A stretch of 64,000 bases of DNA from the NCBI RefSeq assembly GCF_000150275.1, contig NW_002060947.1, forward strand, positions 1,171,199-1,235,198, in the 5' to 3' direction. The notes beneath the pieces are model-generated. The model worked only from the letters and a program-made list of their open reading frames with translations. It was not told the origin of the DNA and searched no databases. This document shows, piece by piece, positions 1 to 12,282 of this stretch. A program made the translations under genes and the position numbers. How positions within the stretch are numbered: the stretch's first letter is position 1; each line of letters starts with the position of its first letter. This DNA comes from Trichoplax adhaerens. Its lineage: Eukaryota > Placozoa > Uniplacotomia > Trichoplacea > Trichoplacidae.

Positions 1-3000
1 TTTGATACCAATTAAGATGCTATTCTGGTAAATTAAAGGCAGATGATTCCATGTCAGGTTAATCATAGAACCTGGGTAAACACCTCGAACAGCAGTCAAG
101 TTTAATGGCGCGATACCAGGTACTGTAAAAATAATGATGAGCAAATAAGATTATTAAAGTTTAATTTACTAAAACTTTATTGATAATTTTTAGCAATTTA
201 AGATTCAAATATTTCTAAAAGTATGCCTTAATTCACTCTAGGTATGCAAGATTACATATGAATTCATTACGGCTGTAATGGTCCATATTAAAAGAACTTA
301 TAACAAGTCAATGGAATCCTATTTTGATACCCTTTTATAAGATGTAAGTTAGAAGATTATTATCCGAAATTCAGTTGTCAGAAATTATTCTGCTAATGCA
401 ATTTTATTTTTTGCCTACGACCTATACAACCTAATGGTGGCTTTAGATTTTAAGGTTCAAACGCCTGAACCTCTACTAAATTAATTATCTTATGAAGTTA
501 GCCAAGCGTAAACATAACAATTACAAAATTTCAGAATTGTGTACGAGATCGATCAAATAATAAATTATCCAGAATCGGCTTACTCTATACATTATTCGAT
601 AAAGGCAAAAGCAATTCGATCTAACGTATGTGGATATGCAAAATCGCATTTTCAGTAGGTAAAGATGTCATTTGCTAGGGATTATACTATCATATCAATA
701 TTGTAGATTGAAATCATTATTTAATACAGTTTAGTCAATATTGTATATTAACACTGAAATAAATTGGTGTTGTAGAGCTATTAATTATAACGAGCATAAA
801 ACCGAGAAATCTGCTATTGTGACTATTATCAAAATAGTCAGTGAAGCCACATTTTGAAGCTAGCTAGCTGCCATGCAGAGAAATTCTCAAAGTAATCATA
901 GAAAATCATAGTAATTATGATTTTAATTTAGATTTGCATCAAGAAAATGATGCTTAGCTAATATATACAGGTAGATATGAAGATTGAAAATATTATAATA
1001 TCTATGGTCTAGTAAAAACTTTATTTACTGGATTTAAGTCTTGATTATAATTATATACAGAATTAACTGAAATTAATGTTTATTCTAGAGCTGCTTTACT
1101 CTTGGTATTATTAATTTTAAATTTGATTAGTAAGACCATTTTTAATAGATCTTTACATTTTAATCAAACCGCATAGAAATATTCGCATACCTGATTGTAG
1201 GGTATTAACATCGAATTCGATCGAACGAGGACTTGGGCCAGCTATAGTAAATGCTTGTAAAGATACTTTATAAGAGGAATAATATAATAGGTTACTGGCG
1301 GTCAGATTTTCATTCTTGCCAATCGTAGTGACTTCATTTACATTGATGGTTCGATTTTCAACCGTTCCAAATCGGGTATTTCTAAGTAGTAGGTAATAAC
1401 CAAGGATGATACCTCGACGATTTCTCGTTGATATCGTCTAGTTTTAAAAATATATTTAAAAGAATCATTCAGGTAGTAAGTAAAATTTGGCTATAGTATG
1501 GCTTCAAACCTGGAAATGCAAAGTTATTCCAAAACATCACAAGAAAAAATCAAAATTTCATTTACAATCGTTGAATAAGCAAACCTCCCACTCCATTCTA
1601 ATAGTATTATTGTTAACAAGAGAAACATTTTGTAGCAATGGCTGCACGCTTGGAACTGTAGGTAAAAAACATTTATGTTAGCACATTTAATGTAAAACTG
1701 ATATATCATAGTTATTCAAATTTTAAACTAGCTACTATCAATTTAAGATTTAATTTACCGGCTTGAAGTGTAGTAATAAATAAAGATGGGCTTTCAGGGC
1801 CATATCCAGCAGCTGTTGCGGCTTTAATTGTTATTTTATATTCCATGAATGGAATTAAATTATGCAATATAATGGAGGTATTCGCACTTTTTGTGATAGT
1901 GACGTTATTATGATTCCATTTACTGGAGTTGTATTTGATGCTGTAAGAAATGATAACACCTCCACGATCGGAAACTGGAGGTGGTAGCCATGTCAGATGA
2001 ATTGAAAATAAGGCTGGAATGCCATTTATTTTCTGCGAATAGCCTAATGGTGCTATAATATTATAAAATAATCCAAGATAAACATAAAATTTTCTGCTGA
2101 GTATTTGAATCGTCCAAGCAAGATAAAATATCAATATTTCTATTCTTACCTTGTATAAAATTTGTTCCGTTGACAATATCGCTATCGAATAAACTATATT
2201 TGATATTATACGGAATCACTTGATAGTAACGAGTAGAATTTCTCAATAGGCCATAAGTATAAGTATACGTGTCTGTTCCGTTGTAGAGAAAATTTAATCT
2301 TGTATCGGTTCCATTTATTGGATAAATGCTCCACTGATATACCAGATACCCAATTTTACCATTAGGGTATCTTGGAGGTTTCCATGTTATTTTAATTGTC
2401 GTTAAATTATAGCCAAGCGCATGTAAATTCTGAACTTGACCTTTTGGGTCTAGTTCATCAATAGTTGCAGGAAAAATGCATTGGAGAAAAAATGGTTAAA
2501 AATATGCTAAACGTCCTTATGTGTGTACTAAATCTTCATAAATGTTTCTTTGAGTAATTATGAACTCATAAAAGTACGTCATAGACAGCAATATTTTACT
2601 TTTCTGAACATGCACGATGCAAAATTTGTTACATATTTTATATTTGCAAAACAATTTAATTTATAAAATTACAGTACTTTTAATTTGCTAAGAAATTTAA
2701 TTCCTTAATTGAATATTAAATATACAATATCTTTTTATAGAAAGCTAAATTTAAATAGAATGGATGACTTTTTGACATTCTTTAGTAATTTAGATGAGGT
2801 CTATTTATTCAAGATTGCAAATTAATTTTCTAGATTTTACGTTGTAAATGATAACAATTTATCATACCGCCAAAGTTGAAAAAATTGCATAATAGTTACA
2901 CCATGTACACCTATGTTATAAAATATTATTACACATTACGATCATCAATTTAATGCTTTACTTACAGAATTCATCGGTCCACACTTTAATAAATTGAGAA

Positions 3001-5924
3001 AGACTTTCTCCAACGATATTATTCGCCTCGATCGCCAAGTAATAAATTGTATAGGGTGTTAAGTTTGAATAATATGTAGCGGTATTTTCAATAATGCATC
3101 CATCACGGATATAACTGAATTGACAAGGATGTTTTAGAGTTGTATTTCGATAATTAAGTAGACGGACTGTGTAATTCGTAATCGGTTGGCGCCCATCAAA
3201 TTCGGGAGGAAGCCATGAAATATTTAAGCCAAACGACGTAATATTGCGTACTTCGACATTTCTGACTGGATCAGGTGGCCCTTTAACAGATATAGGGTTT
3301 GCATAAGGTATTGAAATAGCAAGACCAATTATTAACTTAGATAAGTAGTAATTTCATTCTTTCGATAAAGAGCCCCTTAGTTAACTTTGACATATGAAAT
3401 AACAAATTAGAAAGTAATATAGCAAATATTATAGTTTGTTTACAACATGCAGTTTAATTATTAGATTCTAACATTGCAAAAATTGTAATCGATAAAGGCT
3501 AATAAAATTTGGTGTGATTAACAACGGTTATCATGCGGTGCTAACTGACTATTACTATGAACGAAAGCCTCTCTTTCAGTTTCAATTCTTGGAATCTTTT
3601 AATTGCATTTATACTTTATTTACTATGATAGTAATATTAATCTTTGTCTGATTGACAGTATGGTTTCGTTTCAGTTACTTACGAAAAACGAAAACGTTTG
3701 CAATTTTACTGATTGCATTGCCCACATCATTAGTATACTTGCACTGATATTGTCCTTCATCATTTGCATCTGCACGAAGAAAATTATATCTGCCATAGAG
3801 ATGAAAGTCTTTTAAGTGCGTCCCGTTTATATCAGCTTCAAGATCTATTCCATTTTTTAGCCAAATTATGATGGGTTCAGGTGAAGCAGTTGCATTGCAT
3901 TCCAAAAAACCATTTTTATCTTCCGTTATATTAATACTTCGCGGTTGTTGGACAATCCTAGGAGCATCTGCAAATATCGATAATTACAAAGTTAAGCAGA
4001 ATTGAATTAAGTTAGTGTCAGAAAACTGACAGTAAGTTTCGAGTTTTAGGATGTTACCCATTACTGCTATCCTAATTTATACATAATTGATACCCCCCTC
4101 CTAATTTTTTTGATACGTAGTAAGAAACATGAATAATTATATTACTTAAGACTAAAACCAATGTCGGTATATCACTGAAGAACGACAAGTTCATCTCTGT
4201 GAATAAGATATGATGATCCAAGAATTATCGCATAGTAAAAGCAAATATAAACGATCTATTGAGGAATTTGGTAGTTGATATTAGCTTAGAATATTAGTAA
4301 AGAAAGTTATTGATTCTCTAATTTTTAGCACGCGGATAGTATTGCTATCATGAAGTAGTCGTGATTGAAGTAGTAAATGCCGTGTGTGATGAATATGAGA
4401 TGGCAATGAATTTGTACTTACATCGAGCAGTAAAATTTAATTTTATTCCAGCTAATAAGCCATAAGCTGTGGCTTGGCCATATCCATATTGAGTAACACC
4501 AAAAGTAGCGCTATTGTTAATGTGATGGAGAATATGCCGGCCAGGTTTTATTGCTATTGCAGTGTAAAGATAATTTATAGATGAGTCATTTACAGTCGTA
4601 TTTATAAAAATTTCTTTCCACTGTAAACTTTTCATGATGACTCCATCCAATAACAATCCGTCTTTATAAATCGTTGAAATATAGATATTCAAATAAAGCC
4701 GATCTATATTATAACTACTCTCTGATGGTAAAGTGCTCAGGACATATTCTGATCTATATTGTTCCATATCAGCAACTATAACCATCATTGAATCGGTTAA
4801 GACATTATCGGTTCGAAAGCCCTTATTAAAATGAGCTACGAGACATTCTTGACTACAACTGAGATAGGTATTGTTGCTACCTATGATATCAAATTCAATA
4901 AATGATCCCTGAGGCAGAGTTAAGTTTTGCTGGATAGTGTTTATCCAAACCGTAGTTATATTGGGTGATGCAGCTACAACACGATAAATATCGCCGAACT
5001 TTCTATCAGCAAAATTACCTAGGAGATAGTTTCTACCCAATTGACGAGTAGGTAGAAGTTGCTCTATCAGGAAATCGCAGTATTGTACACCCAAAGGGAT
5101 GGTAGTACATGGATTACCAGCAATAACTACTAAGTCGTGATTAGAATAGATGAGAGTGCCAGTTAAATCTTTAGTGGAACTAAAAAAGAATCCATGTTCA
5201 TGAGGAATGGCAACATGAAGCATTCGCTTTCTTGAGTAAGTTTGACCAAGGTACGACGTCTCACTCGGGAAACTAATAAAAATTTCAGTACTATTAATGT
5301 GAGCTAGTACTAAAAATTGTGATGCAATAGTAGGGGTGTACGTCGCAATAACATATTCTGGGCCCATAGCATTAGTAGGAAGGGCTAAATAACCATCACC
5401 ACTTAATGGGTGCATTTGATAAACGTCCACTTGGATATCATTATCTGAGGAAATTATAACACTTCTATTAGTCAATCCGACGTCCTTATTCAGAAGCTTT
5501 CGATCAAATATTACTTTTCTTGACGAATCAGCAGGAATAAAATAACTTGCTTTACTTTTATCGAATAAATTGAAAATGCTAACGTTAGCAGCCTCCGTTA
5601 AAGTATTGATAATCGCAATTGATTCAAATTGATAATTTGGCGATCCATACAGTAGGCCGAGATGAAATTTACGTCCTCGATTGCCGCTTACTACGATTTT
5701 AGAATCTAATTACAAATTGTATAAACAATTTTTAGGTACGTTAACTTCAGTGTTGAAGGAATAATGCTAAATTTTGCATCCCATAGTGTTAAATACTGTA
5801 AATACAATGTTATTGTTAGACCGAAATGTCAAACGTGAAATAATTTTCTCATACCTGCAACACCAATTAATGGCAGAGTACTGCTGAGTAACATTATGAA
5901 CTTAATCAAAGTTGAAAATTCCAT
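1..5924 (-). CDS. IgGFc-binding-domain / Ig / fibronectin-III extracellular protein (3' end outside window)
   Basis: Exons in coding order: 5924-5855, 5705-4422, 3967-3683, 3280-2966, 2449-2150, 2052-1759, 1655-1585, 1437-1191, 122-1 and onward. The first exon encodes a hydrophobic signal peptide (MEFSTLIKFIMLLSSTLPL). Residues about 24-451 resemble the N-terminal domain of IgGFc-binding protein, with motifs such as YVIATYTP and a CSQEC cysteine pair. Residues 452-546 form an Ig domain (GFLECNA, IIIWLKNG, DEGQYQCKY). FN3 repeats then follow one per exon (547-651, 652-751, 752-849), a fourth is split over two exons, and a fifth is cut by the window edge. Introns between domains are all phase 1, as expected for shuffled extracellular modules. 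Many N-x-S/T sites suggest glycosylation. A role in adhesion, mucus or pathogen binding is inference. The 1655-1585/1437-1191 join, with its weak GTTTGC donor, is the least certain. Whether the protein ends in a membrane anchor cannot be seen. Confidence 0.85.
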
Positions 5925-8900
5925 CACGCGGCATCAATCGGTGACTTATCTCAGGTATAGTTGGAGAATCCAACTATAAAATTAAAATAAATACAAAATT
6001 TATACTAGAACAACAGAAATCTCTTGCAATTTCTAGTGTGCAACACTTAACTTATTTTTATAACAGAGAAATTGGGTACTTTACTAATTATCCGTTTGCG
6101 TCTTAGATATAGATTGCTTACCTTAAGAAATAAAGTTTCTGTTAGTAAAAATTTGCTTCTCGGTGAAGATGTATACTTGTAATTAAGATGAGGTTTAAAA
6201 CACCGACTTCTAGGTCGTAAATATTCAAATCGGTGAAGGAAGATAACTGCTCGCTTCGATAAGTACTATACCAACATTAATCAAATATTGGAGTGGTAAA
6301 AACAATTTAGAACGTTGTAACTTAAGCAAAGTATTGTGATTAGCTATTTGAAATATGAGCGAAATTCGCTACTTTTTTAATAATTATCGTATAAGACCAA
6401 TATTATCTGCTCGACTTCAACATAAAACTCTCTATATTAAGCTATAGTACAAACAAAAATTATTGTGAAAGTCGCATTTAATAAGATTTATATCATTGAG
6501 GGTTTTCAAAAATAAAATAATGAATTAATTAAACGGTAAACTATCTACTATTTTCAAAATACGTAAGAAATACGATGAAATAAATCATGTCAAGATTTAT
6601 ACCGTAGATGCTACCGCAGATAGAAATGTTCTCAGGCTATGATTGTTTAGTCATTCAATCGTGTAAGTTGATACTACATATAAATGAAATTTGCTAATGT
6701 AATGGCAACTGCTATATTATAAGTCCCTCGAATATAATCGCTACCTATCAAGAAAGGTAAAAGTATTTTGAAAAACAAACAATTTTAATGTAACACCTGA
6801 ATTATTTCGAATTTGGCGAAATTTGAGTAATTGGTAAGTTTTACGCCTTGATCTAAAGTAATAAACGATTTATTCTATAATCTACAACTTTAAAAGTTTT
6901 GCGAATCAATGGATAAGCAAGTATTTATTTTATGTGTTAGATAGAATACAGTGATTAGCACTGTAAAGTTTCAAAATCGTCCGTATACGGCGGTGATCAA
7001 TTTCCTTCACTACTGTTATTCATTTCATTAAATCATTGCATTCGCTTACAATTATATTGAAAGATATCGGATAGATCATAACGATTATAAGCTTTTTAAT
7101 GCAATACACTTACAATTAACAGTAGTAATTTTGAAAAATCATTAATTCGCTATCTTTTTACCTTACTTTTTATGATTTTGCTATTAAAATCTTTTTCAGA
7201 GGTTATATTAAGAACGTCTCCTAGAAGAAAGAATTGTAAAGGTACCGTAAACTTGCAGTCGACGATGATGTTGTAAGAAAAATTGTCAAACTAAAAGTCG
7301 TTAATATATTAATACGAAGCAGTCGAGACAATAAGGTCCCTCGGGTATTACTAGTTATACAATCCTGTTTGCTATTATTTGTGAATAATTTAGTGAATGC
7401 ATAAAGTTCGCATTACGTATAGGTGGACAATAGTAGTTGGTAAGCGCCCCTCTGATCAATAAAAGAGTAAAGTATACAATAACTTTTATATCTTTTCTTC
7501 ATGGTTTCTTGGCCATCATCATATTTGATACAAAATAGTTTATCATCAGTTATTAAGAGCTTATACTAGTAATGGCAAACATCCTGCATGATTGCTGGTG
7601 AACATTTTTGATTTAAACACACCGTCTGTTTCGAAATATTGGTTATATAGTGGTTGATTTATACTTTCTATAGAATGATTGATTTGCCGTCAATGCTCTA
7701 TAACAATTACGGAGTATAACCTGGTTGCAGCAAATGCAGGAGGAATTTATAATGGAGATAGCAAAATTAGAATGTGTGTATCATCAGGTGGTTTTGGTGT
7801 TGTCCAGCATTACGATCATATAGTAGTGCAATTAGACTTGATTATTATTAGTAAACAATGATAAATAGTGGCAAACAATATGATTTAAAATTAGTCCATT
7901 AAAGACGAAGCGAAGGTATATAATAGAAATACTAAAAGGCCTGGGAAATATAAAGAAATTTATAGATGAATTCATGTTAAATGCATACTTTTCCAGTATA
8001 TTATATGGATGTATGTTAAAATGAGGAATGAGGGTACATATGTATTAGAGAAAAACTTCCCTTCGCTATCCTGATCCGATCCTGTCATGTAATGATCGGT
8101 CCCTAAGATACATTTAGTCAAGATATTGCGTGAACCAAAGAGGCAACATAAGAGCTTTCAATGGCTTTAAAGAGATTTCTAGACATTAAAAGTGTTTCTA
8201 TAAGTACAGTAGCAGTATGATAATTAACGCGACTTTCAGTTGTTTACAAGACTAAGGCAGTCAAAGCCCTCTTTCTTGTTCGCGTATCTCATTTTTATGT
8301 ATCGAATCGATCTGGCAAAATGAAGTAACTCCTATTGGAGGTCTTTTGCCATTAAGCTCCATTTCATAATTGTTATAACTTAACGTAGCCTACTAATTTA
8401 TCTTTTAACGAAGTGTTGGTCTTATCAACCTTCCACTAGGGACAGTAAAAAAAATGGCGATCAAGGCCTGCCAGCAAGTTTGCAAAGAACGCGTTTAGGA
8501 AGACAGACAGACAGATTTTAATTATTTCAGTAAATAAATTTTACTTTTCTTATAGAGGTAAAAAATTGTGGGCCTCAATAGCTTCCATACTTCCTACAGT
8601 ATAGGGCAGTATCCTGGATGTAGCAGACAGAGTAAGGAGCCAGAGAGCACTAAAGTAAACAAGATCAGTAAGTAGGGAAGAAGTAATTAATTGCGGTAAT
8701 TATGTGTGCTACCGTAGAACAGTTTATTCACATACAGTGCAGTAAGTATATCATTAATTAATTAAATAGTTGATGTAAGTGAAGCACTACGGATGCATTT
8801 TATCACATTAAAACTTATTTGTAACGTTTAGTTTAGTACCTATCATTATTGACCTAATACTACCAATCCAGATTAGAATTTTGGATCATCAAGTTCCTTC

Positions 8901-9158
8901 TTCTATTGCCTTAAGTTATAAATTATGTAATAGCAACGTAGCTATTGCCGTACCTTAATAACAGTCGTCTGTTGTCTTCCATTCACAGACGCACTATACT
9001 TGTTGCTTGAGATCAGAGATTTGTAGTATCGTCTGTTACGCTAGTACTCGTAGTCCAATATTGATACAGTTAATGAAACATTATTTATTAGTTATTATTA
9101 TTAGTGTTAGAACGAAAATTATAATCTTTTTTTCAATCTCATTTTGTATGGTAGAACT
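5925..9158. other. Intergenic region between IgGFc/FN3 gene and first P450
   Basis: This AT-rich stretch separates two divergently transcribed genes, so it should hold both promoters. I see no coding exon with family similarity. A short AGAC run occurs near 8504-8515. Small open frames here have no convincing codon structure or splice context. Confidence 0.6.
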
Positions 9159-10661
9159 ATGGCTGAACTTCTCGGAATGGCGTGGTCATCGATTTTATTC
9201 GTCCAAATTATTTTGGTCTGCATAGTGAGCAGTGGCTTTCTCTTATGCTACAAGCTTTTCATTATTCCCTACGTAAAAATGAAGAAGATGAATTTAAAGG
9301 GTCCACCATTCAAGCCTTTAATCGGTAATCTACTCGATTATGGCATCACAAAACAACATATTGCTCAAATTAAGTTACGCGAAAAATACGGTGACATCTA
9401 TGGCACACAGTTTTTTCAAATACCCACTATTTGGATAGGTGATCCTGACATCTTAAAGATGGTTATGGTTAAAGAATTTTCAAACTTTCCTAATCGATAT
9501 TCCTTTGCTAAAGCATTAAATCCACTAGACAAAGGTTTGCCTGAACTAAAAGATCAGTCCTGGCACCGTATACGAAACGTTGTTCTTCCCACCTTTAGCT
9601 CGTCAAAACTGAAATTAATTTATCCTTACATCTGCGAGATGGGAAATCACTTGGTTGAGAGTTTAATTAGTAACGCTGATGGTAATGGTCGGGCCATAGA
9701 ATTTTGTCAACCTTGTTCCAAATTCACGATAGAAATTATTTTAGCTACAGCCTTCGGAATCGAAATTGACAATCTTGCGGAGAAAGAAAAGCTAACAAGA
9801 GCAACTAATATTGTGTTTGGCAGTCAACCAAGTGCTTTATTTTTACTTCTCTTTACATCAGTTCGGCTATTCAAGATGATTGAGCCTATCTTCGGAGAGG
9901 GCTTAGCATCCCTTGAATATATTACCAAAGTAACTACTAAGATTATCAAACAACGAAGAAGAAATATGGAAGCTGGTATTGAGTGTCGCAAAGATTTCTT
10001 ACAGCAAATCATTGAAGCAGGGGATCAGGACAAGCTTAATGATGATGAAATTGTAGGTCAAGCTTTCATATTTCTCACAGCTGGCTTTCACACTATTTCC
10101 AATACGTTATCGTTTGCTTGCTATCTGTTAGCTACAAACCCTGATAAGCAGCAAAAATTATACCAAGAAATTGAATCAATATTCTCAGCAGATCAAGACA
10201 TCGATTATGATACTTTATTTGAGCTCTCTTATTTAAATATGGTCGTTTTAGAGACAATGAGAATTTATCCTGCTGGATTTTTTATTAATCGTGATATTAA
10301 AGAAGATAAGACAATTAATGGTATTCATTTCGCTAAAGGTGCCATGCTAGCAGTACCAATTTATGCAATACATCACAATCCTAAATTATGGCCTGATCCA
10401 GATAAATTTATTCCGGAACGATTTACAGAGGAAGAAAAAGTTAAACGTCATCCATTCAGTTATATACCGTTTGGAGACGGTCCACGTAATTGCATTGGGA
10501 TGCGCTTAGCATTACTAGAAGTGAAATTAGCTGTAGCGAAAATTGTACAAAAAATGGAATTACTTACAACTGAAAAAACTGAAATCCCGCTTGAAATGGA
10601 AACTGGGACAAATCTCACTGCACCTAATGGCATCTATTTAGCCGTTCGAAAAAGACACTAA
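9159..10661 (+). CDS. Cytochrome P450, clan 3 (CYP3-like), intronless, I-helix variant
   Basis: This is a heme-thiolate monooxygenase of 500 residues, close to the usual ~500 for microsomal CYP3 enzymes. The first ATG is at 9159; a TTG 15 bases earlier is in frame but is not a credible start. An N-terminal hydrophobic segment (about residues 10-35) should anchor it in the ER. The K-helix ExxR is E365-R368 (LETMRIYP), the PERF motif is FIPERF, and the heme loop PFGDGPRNCIG carries the ligand Cys445. The oxygen-activation motif is unusual: AGFHT instead of AGYET, with His311 replacing the acidic residue and the neighbouring Thr312 kept. This is the only P450 of the cluster on the plus strand, and it converges on the next gene. 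Substrate is unknown. The heme and ExxR motifs are intact, so it is probably a functional or specialised enzyme rather than a pseudogene. Confidence 0.93.
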   Translation: MAELLGMAWSSILFVQIILVCIVSSGFLLCYKLFIIPYVKMKKMNLKGPPFKPLIGNLLDYGITKQHIAQIKLREKYGDIYGTQFFQIPTIWIGDPDILKMVMVKEFSNFPNRYSFAKALNPLDKGLPELKDQSWHRIRNVVLPTFSSSKLKLIYPYICEMGNHLVESLISNADGNGRAIEFCQPCSKFTIEIILATAFGIEIDNLAEKEKLTRATNIVFGSQPSALFLLLFTSVRLFKMIEPIFGEGLASLEYITKVTTKIIKQRRRNMEAGIECRKDFLQQIIEAGDQDKLNDDEIVGQAFIFLTAGFHTISNTLSFACYLLATNPDKQQKLYQEIESIFSADQDIDYDTLFELSYLNMVVLETMRIYPAGFFINRDIKEDKTINGIHFAKGAMLAVPIYAIHHNPKLWPDPDKFIPERFTEEEKVKRHPFSYIPFGDGPRNCIGMRLALLEVKLAVAKIVQKMELLTTEKTEIPLEMETGTNLTAPNGIYLAVRKRH

Positions 10662-12282
10662 TGATAAGTTCCATATATCGTTGGATTCTCTATTCTTTGA
10701 GTGAGTTAGCAATGTACTTACAGATATTAATAACCGATTGTGTACCTCAAATGTAATTGGTAGAAATGCAACTGTTCATATGAATATTAAGGCTGGAGTA
10801 GTATCAAGTTGTGCACTATTTCAACAGAGATTTTAAATACTTTTGTATTTTAATAACATGGTGAATGTGAAATTTCTAACTAATTTCCTTAGAGTTTTAT
10901 CACTATAATAAGACTTTGACTGCTTAAAAGACAAGTTTTAGTAAAGGTATCACGGTATATTTGATATCTGATGATGTATGAGTAGAGTGAGAGTTTTCAC
11001 CATGCTATTTTGATTTGTGTCGGATTTGCTGTGCAAACTTAAAGCATTTCACCTAGATTACTTTTACATTAAGATTGAATTACTATCTAGCCTAACAGTA
11101 CGATGAACATTTGATGATAATCTAATTTTTTCTTGTTACTATTATAGAAACTTCTCAAATTTGTAAGAAACGAATAATATGAAGTTGCAAGCATAGGTTA
11201 TACTGTACATATGTGTTCGGTAAATCTCTAATACTTTATTGTGATGAAATCTTCAAGGAAATAAAACCACGTATGATCTATTTTGGTGTGTCGTCCACCA
11301 TTACAAAATAATTATTAAGAACGATTGTCAATAACTTAATTTATACATTTCTGTTAGCTTAGTAATTTCCGATAAAGACGCTTTCTCCAACAGTCTTGCT
11401 TGGTTTCAACCGTACAAAGTTTTCCTTAATTAATTTGATACTGTCTAAAAGCTTTACAGTTTAATCACACAGGGAAATTCTAGCTGCTTGAGCATAAAAA
11501 CTACTGTACACCTACGTTAAAAGCTCATTATTTATAGTGTATTTATACATATTAGAAAAATTATCCAAGTTACTTAGCCTTACATACTGCAGTTCAATTT
11601 ACTGTAATAGCTGTATTATATTCTGGCCTGCAGTACTTATGTCATAAATTTCACAATAAATATTTCTCCAGTAATTGCTTATGTTGTAATTGAAATAAAA
11701 CTATCAAAAAGGCTTATTGGTTTGCAACACTACTGTCTAATAAACACCAAAGGAAATTTATACAGGCTTGAAGCATAGAAAACAGTGTACTATATCGAAT
11801 TTGTTGAAAGACATCCTAGACTTTTACCAATTCTTATTATAAATACGTATTACTGTATTACATATTTCTGCTGATTAATACTTTCTCACTCCAACAGGCC
11901 TATAATTTACTGGCATATGCACTTCTAACGCAGAATTTCCTAGATTGATATTCTAGATTGAAATGTTAGGATTTTACGAAAACAAAACCGCTGCATGAAT
12001 AATAATGCTATAGTATCGAATAGATCATAACTCCTAAACTTCTGTTATAAGCGATCATTTATAACAGATATTATCAGCAGACGACTGTTGACCTTTATTT
12101 TATGCAATATCAAGCACAATCAAACAAATTTTCAAAATTAATATACATCAATTCCCATCTTATTGAACATACAGAAAAAGGATAACCATGCTCACATTTC
12201 TCATGCACAGTACCTTTACGCATTATCGTGGACATAGTAAGATATCTATGATCTACTGCTTTATACCGGTATTAAGTAATGG
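10662..12282. other. Convergent intergenic region between P450 genes 1 and 2
   Basis: Both flanking genes end here, so it should contain two 3' UTRs. It is AT-rich and I see no gene. Two similar stretches, near 11476-11510 and 11750-11790, hint at an old partial duplication, but the match is weak. Confidence 0.5.

Noticed and set aside
7679-7861. 60-codon open frame on the plus strand.
   Set aside because: No similarity, no splice context, and a length expected by chance.
9144-9158. Upstream extension of P450 gene 1 from a TTG (likewise from TTG at 13788 and GTG at 23875 for genes 2 and 5).
   Set aside because: These are not ATG codons. In each case an ATG a few codons later gives a standard P450 membrane anchor at the N-terminus.
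11470-11790. Possible tandem duplication (GGAAATT...GCTTGA(A)GCATA(G/A)AAA) in the P450 1/2 spacer.
   Set aside because: Similarity is limited to about 35 bp and does not extend, so chance in AT-rich DNA is not excluded.
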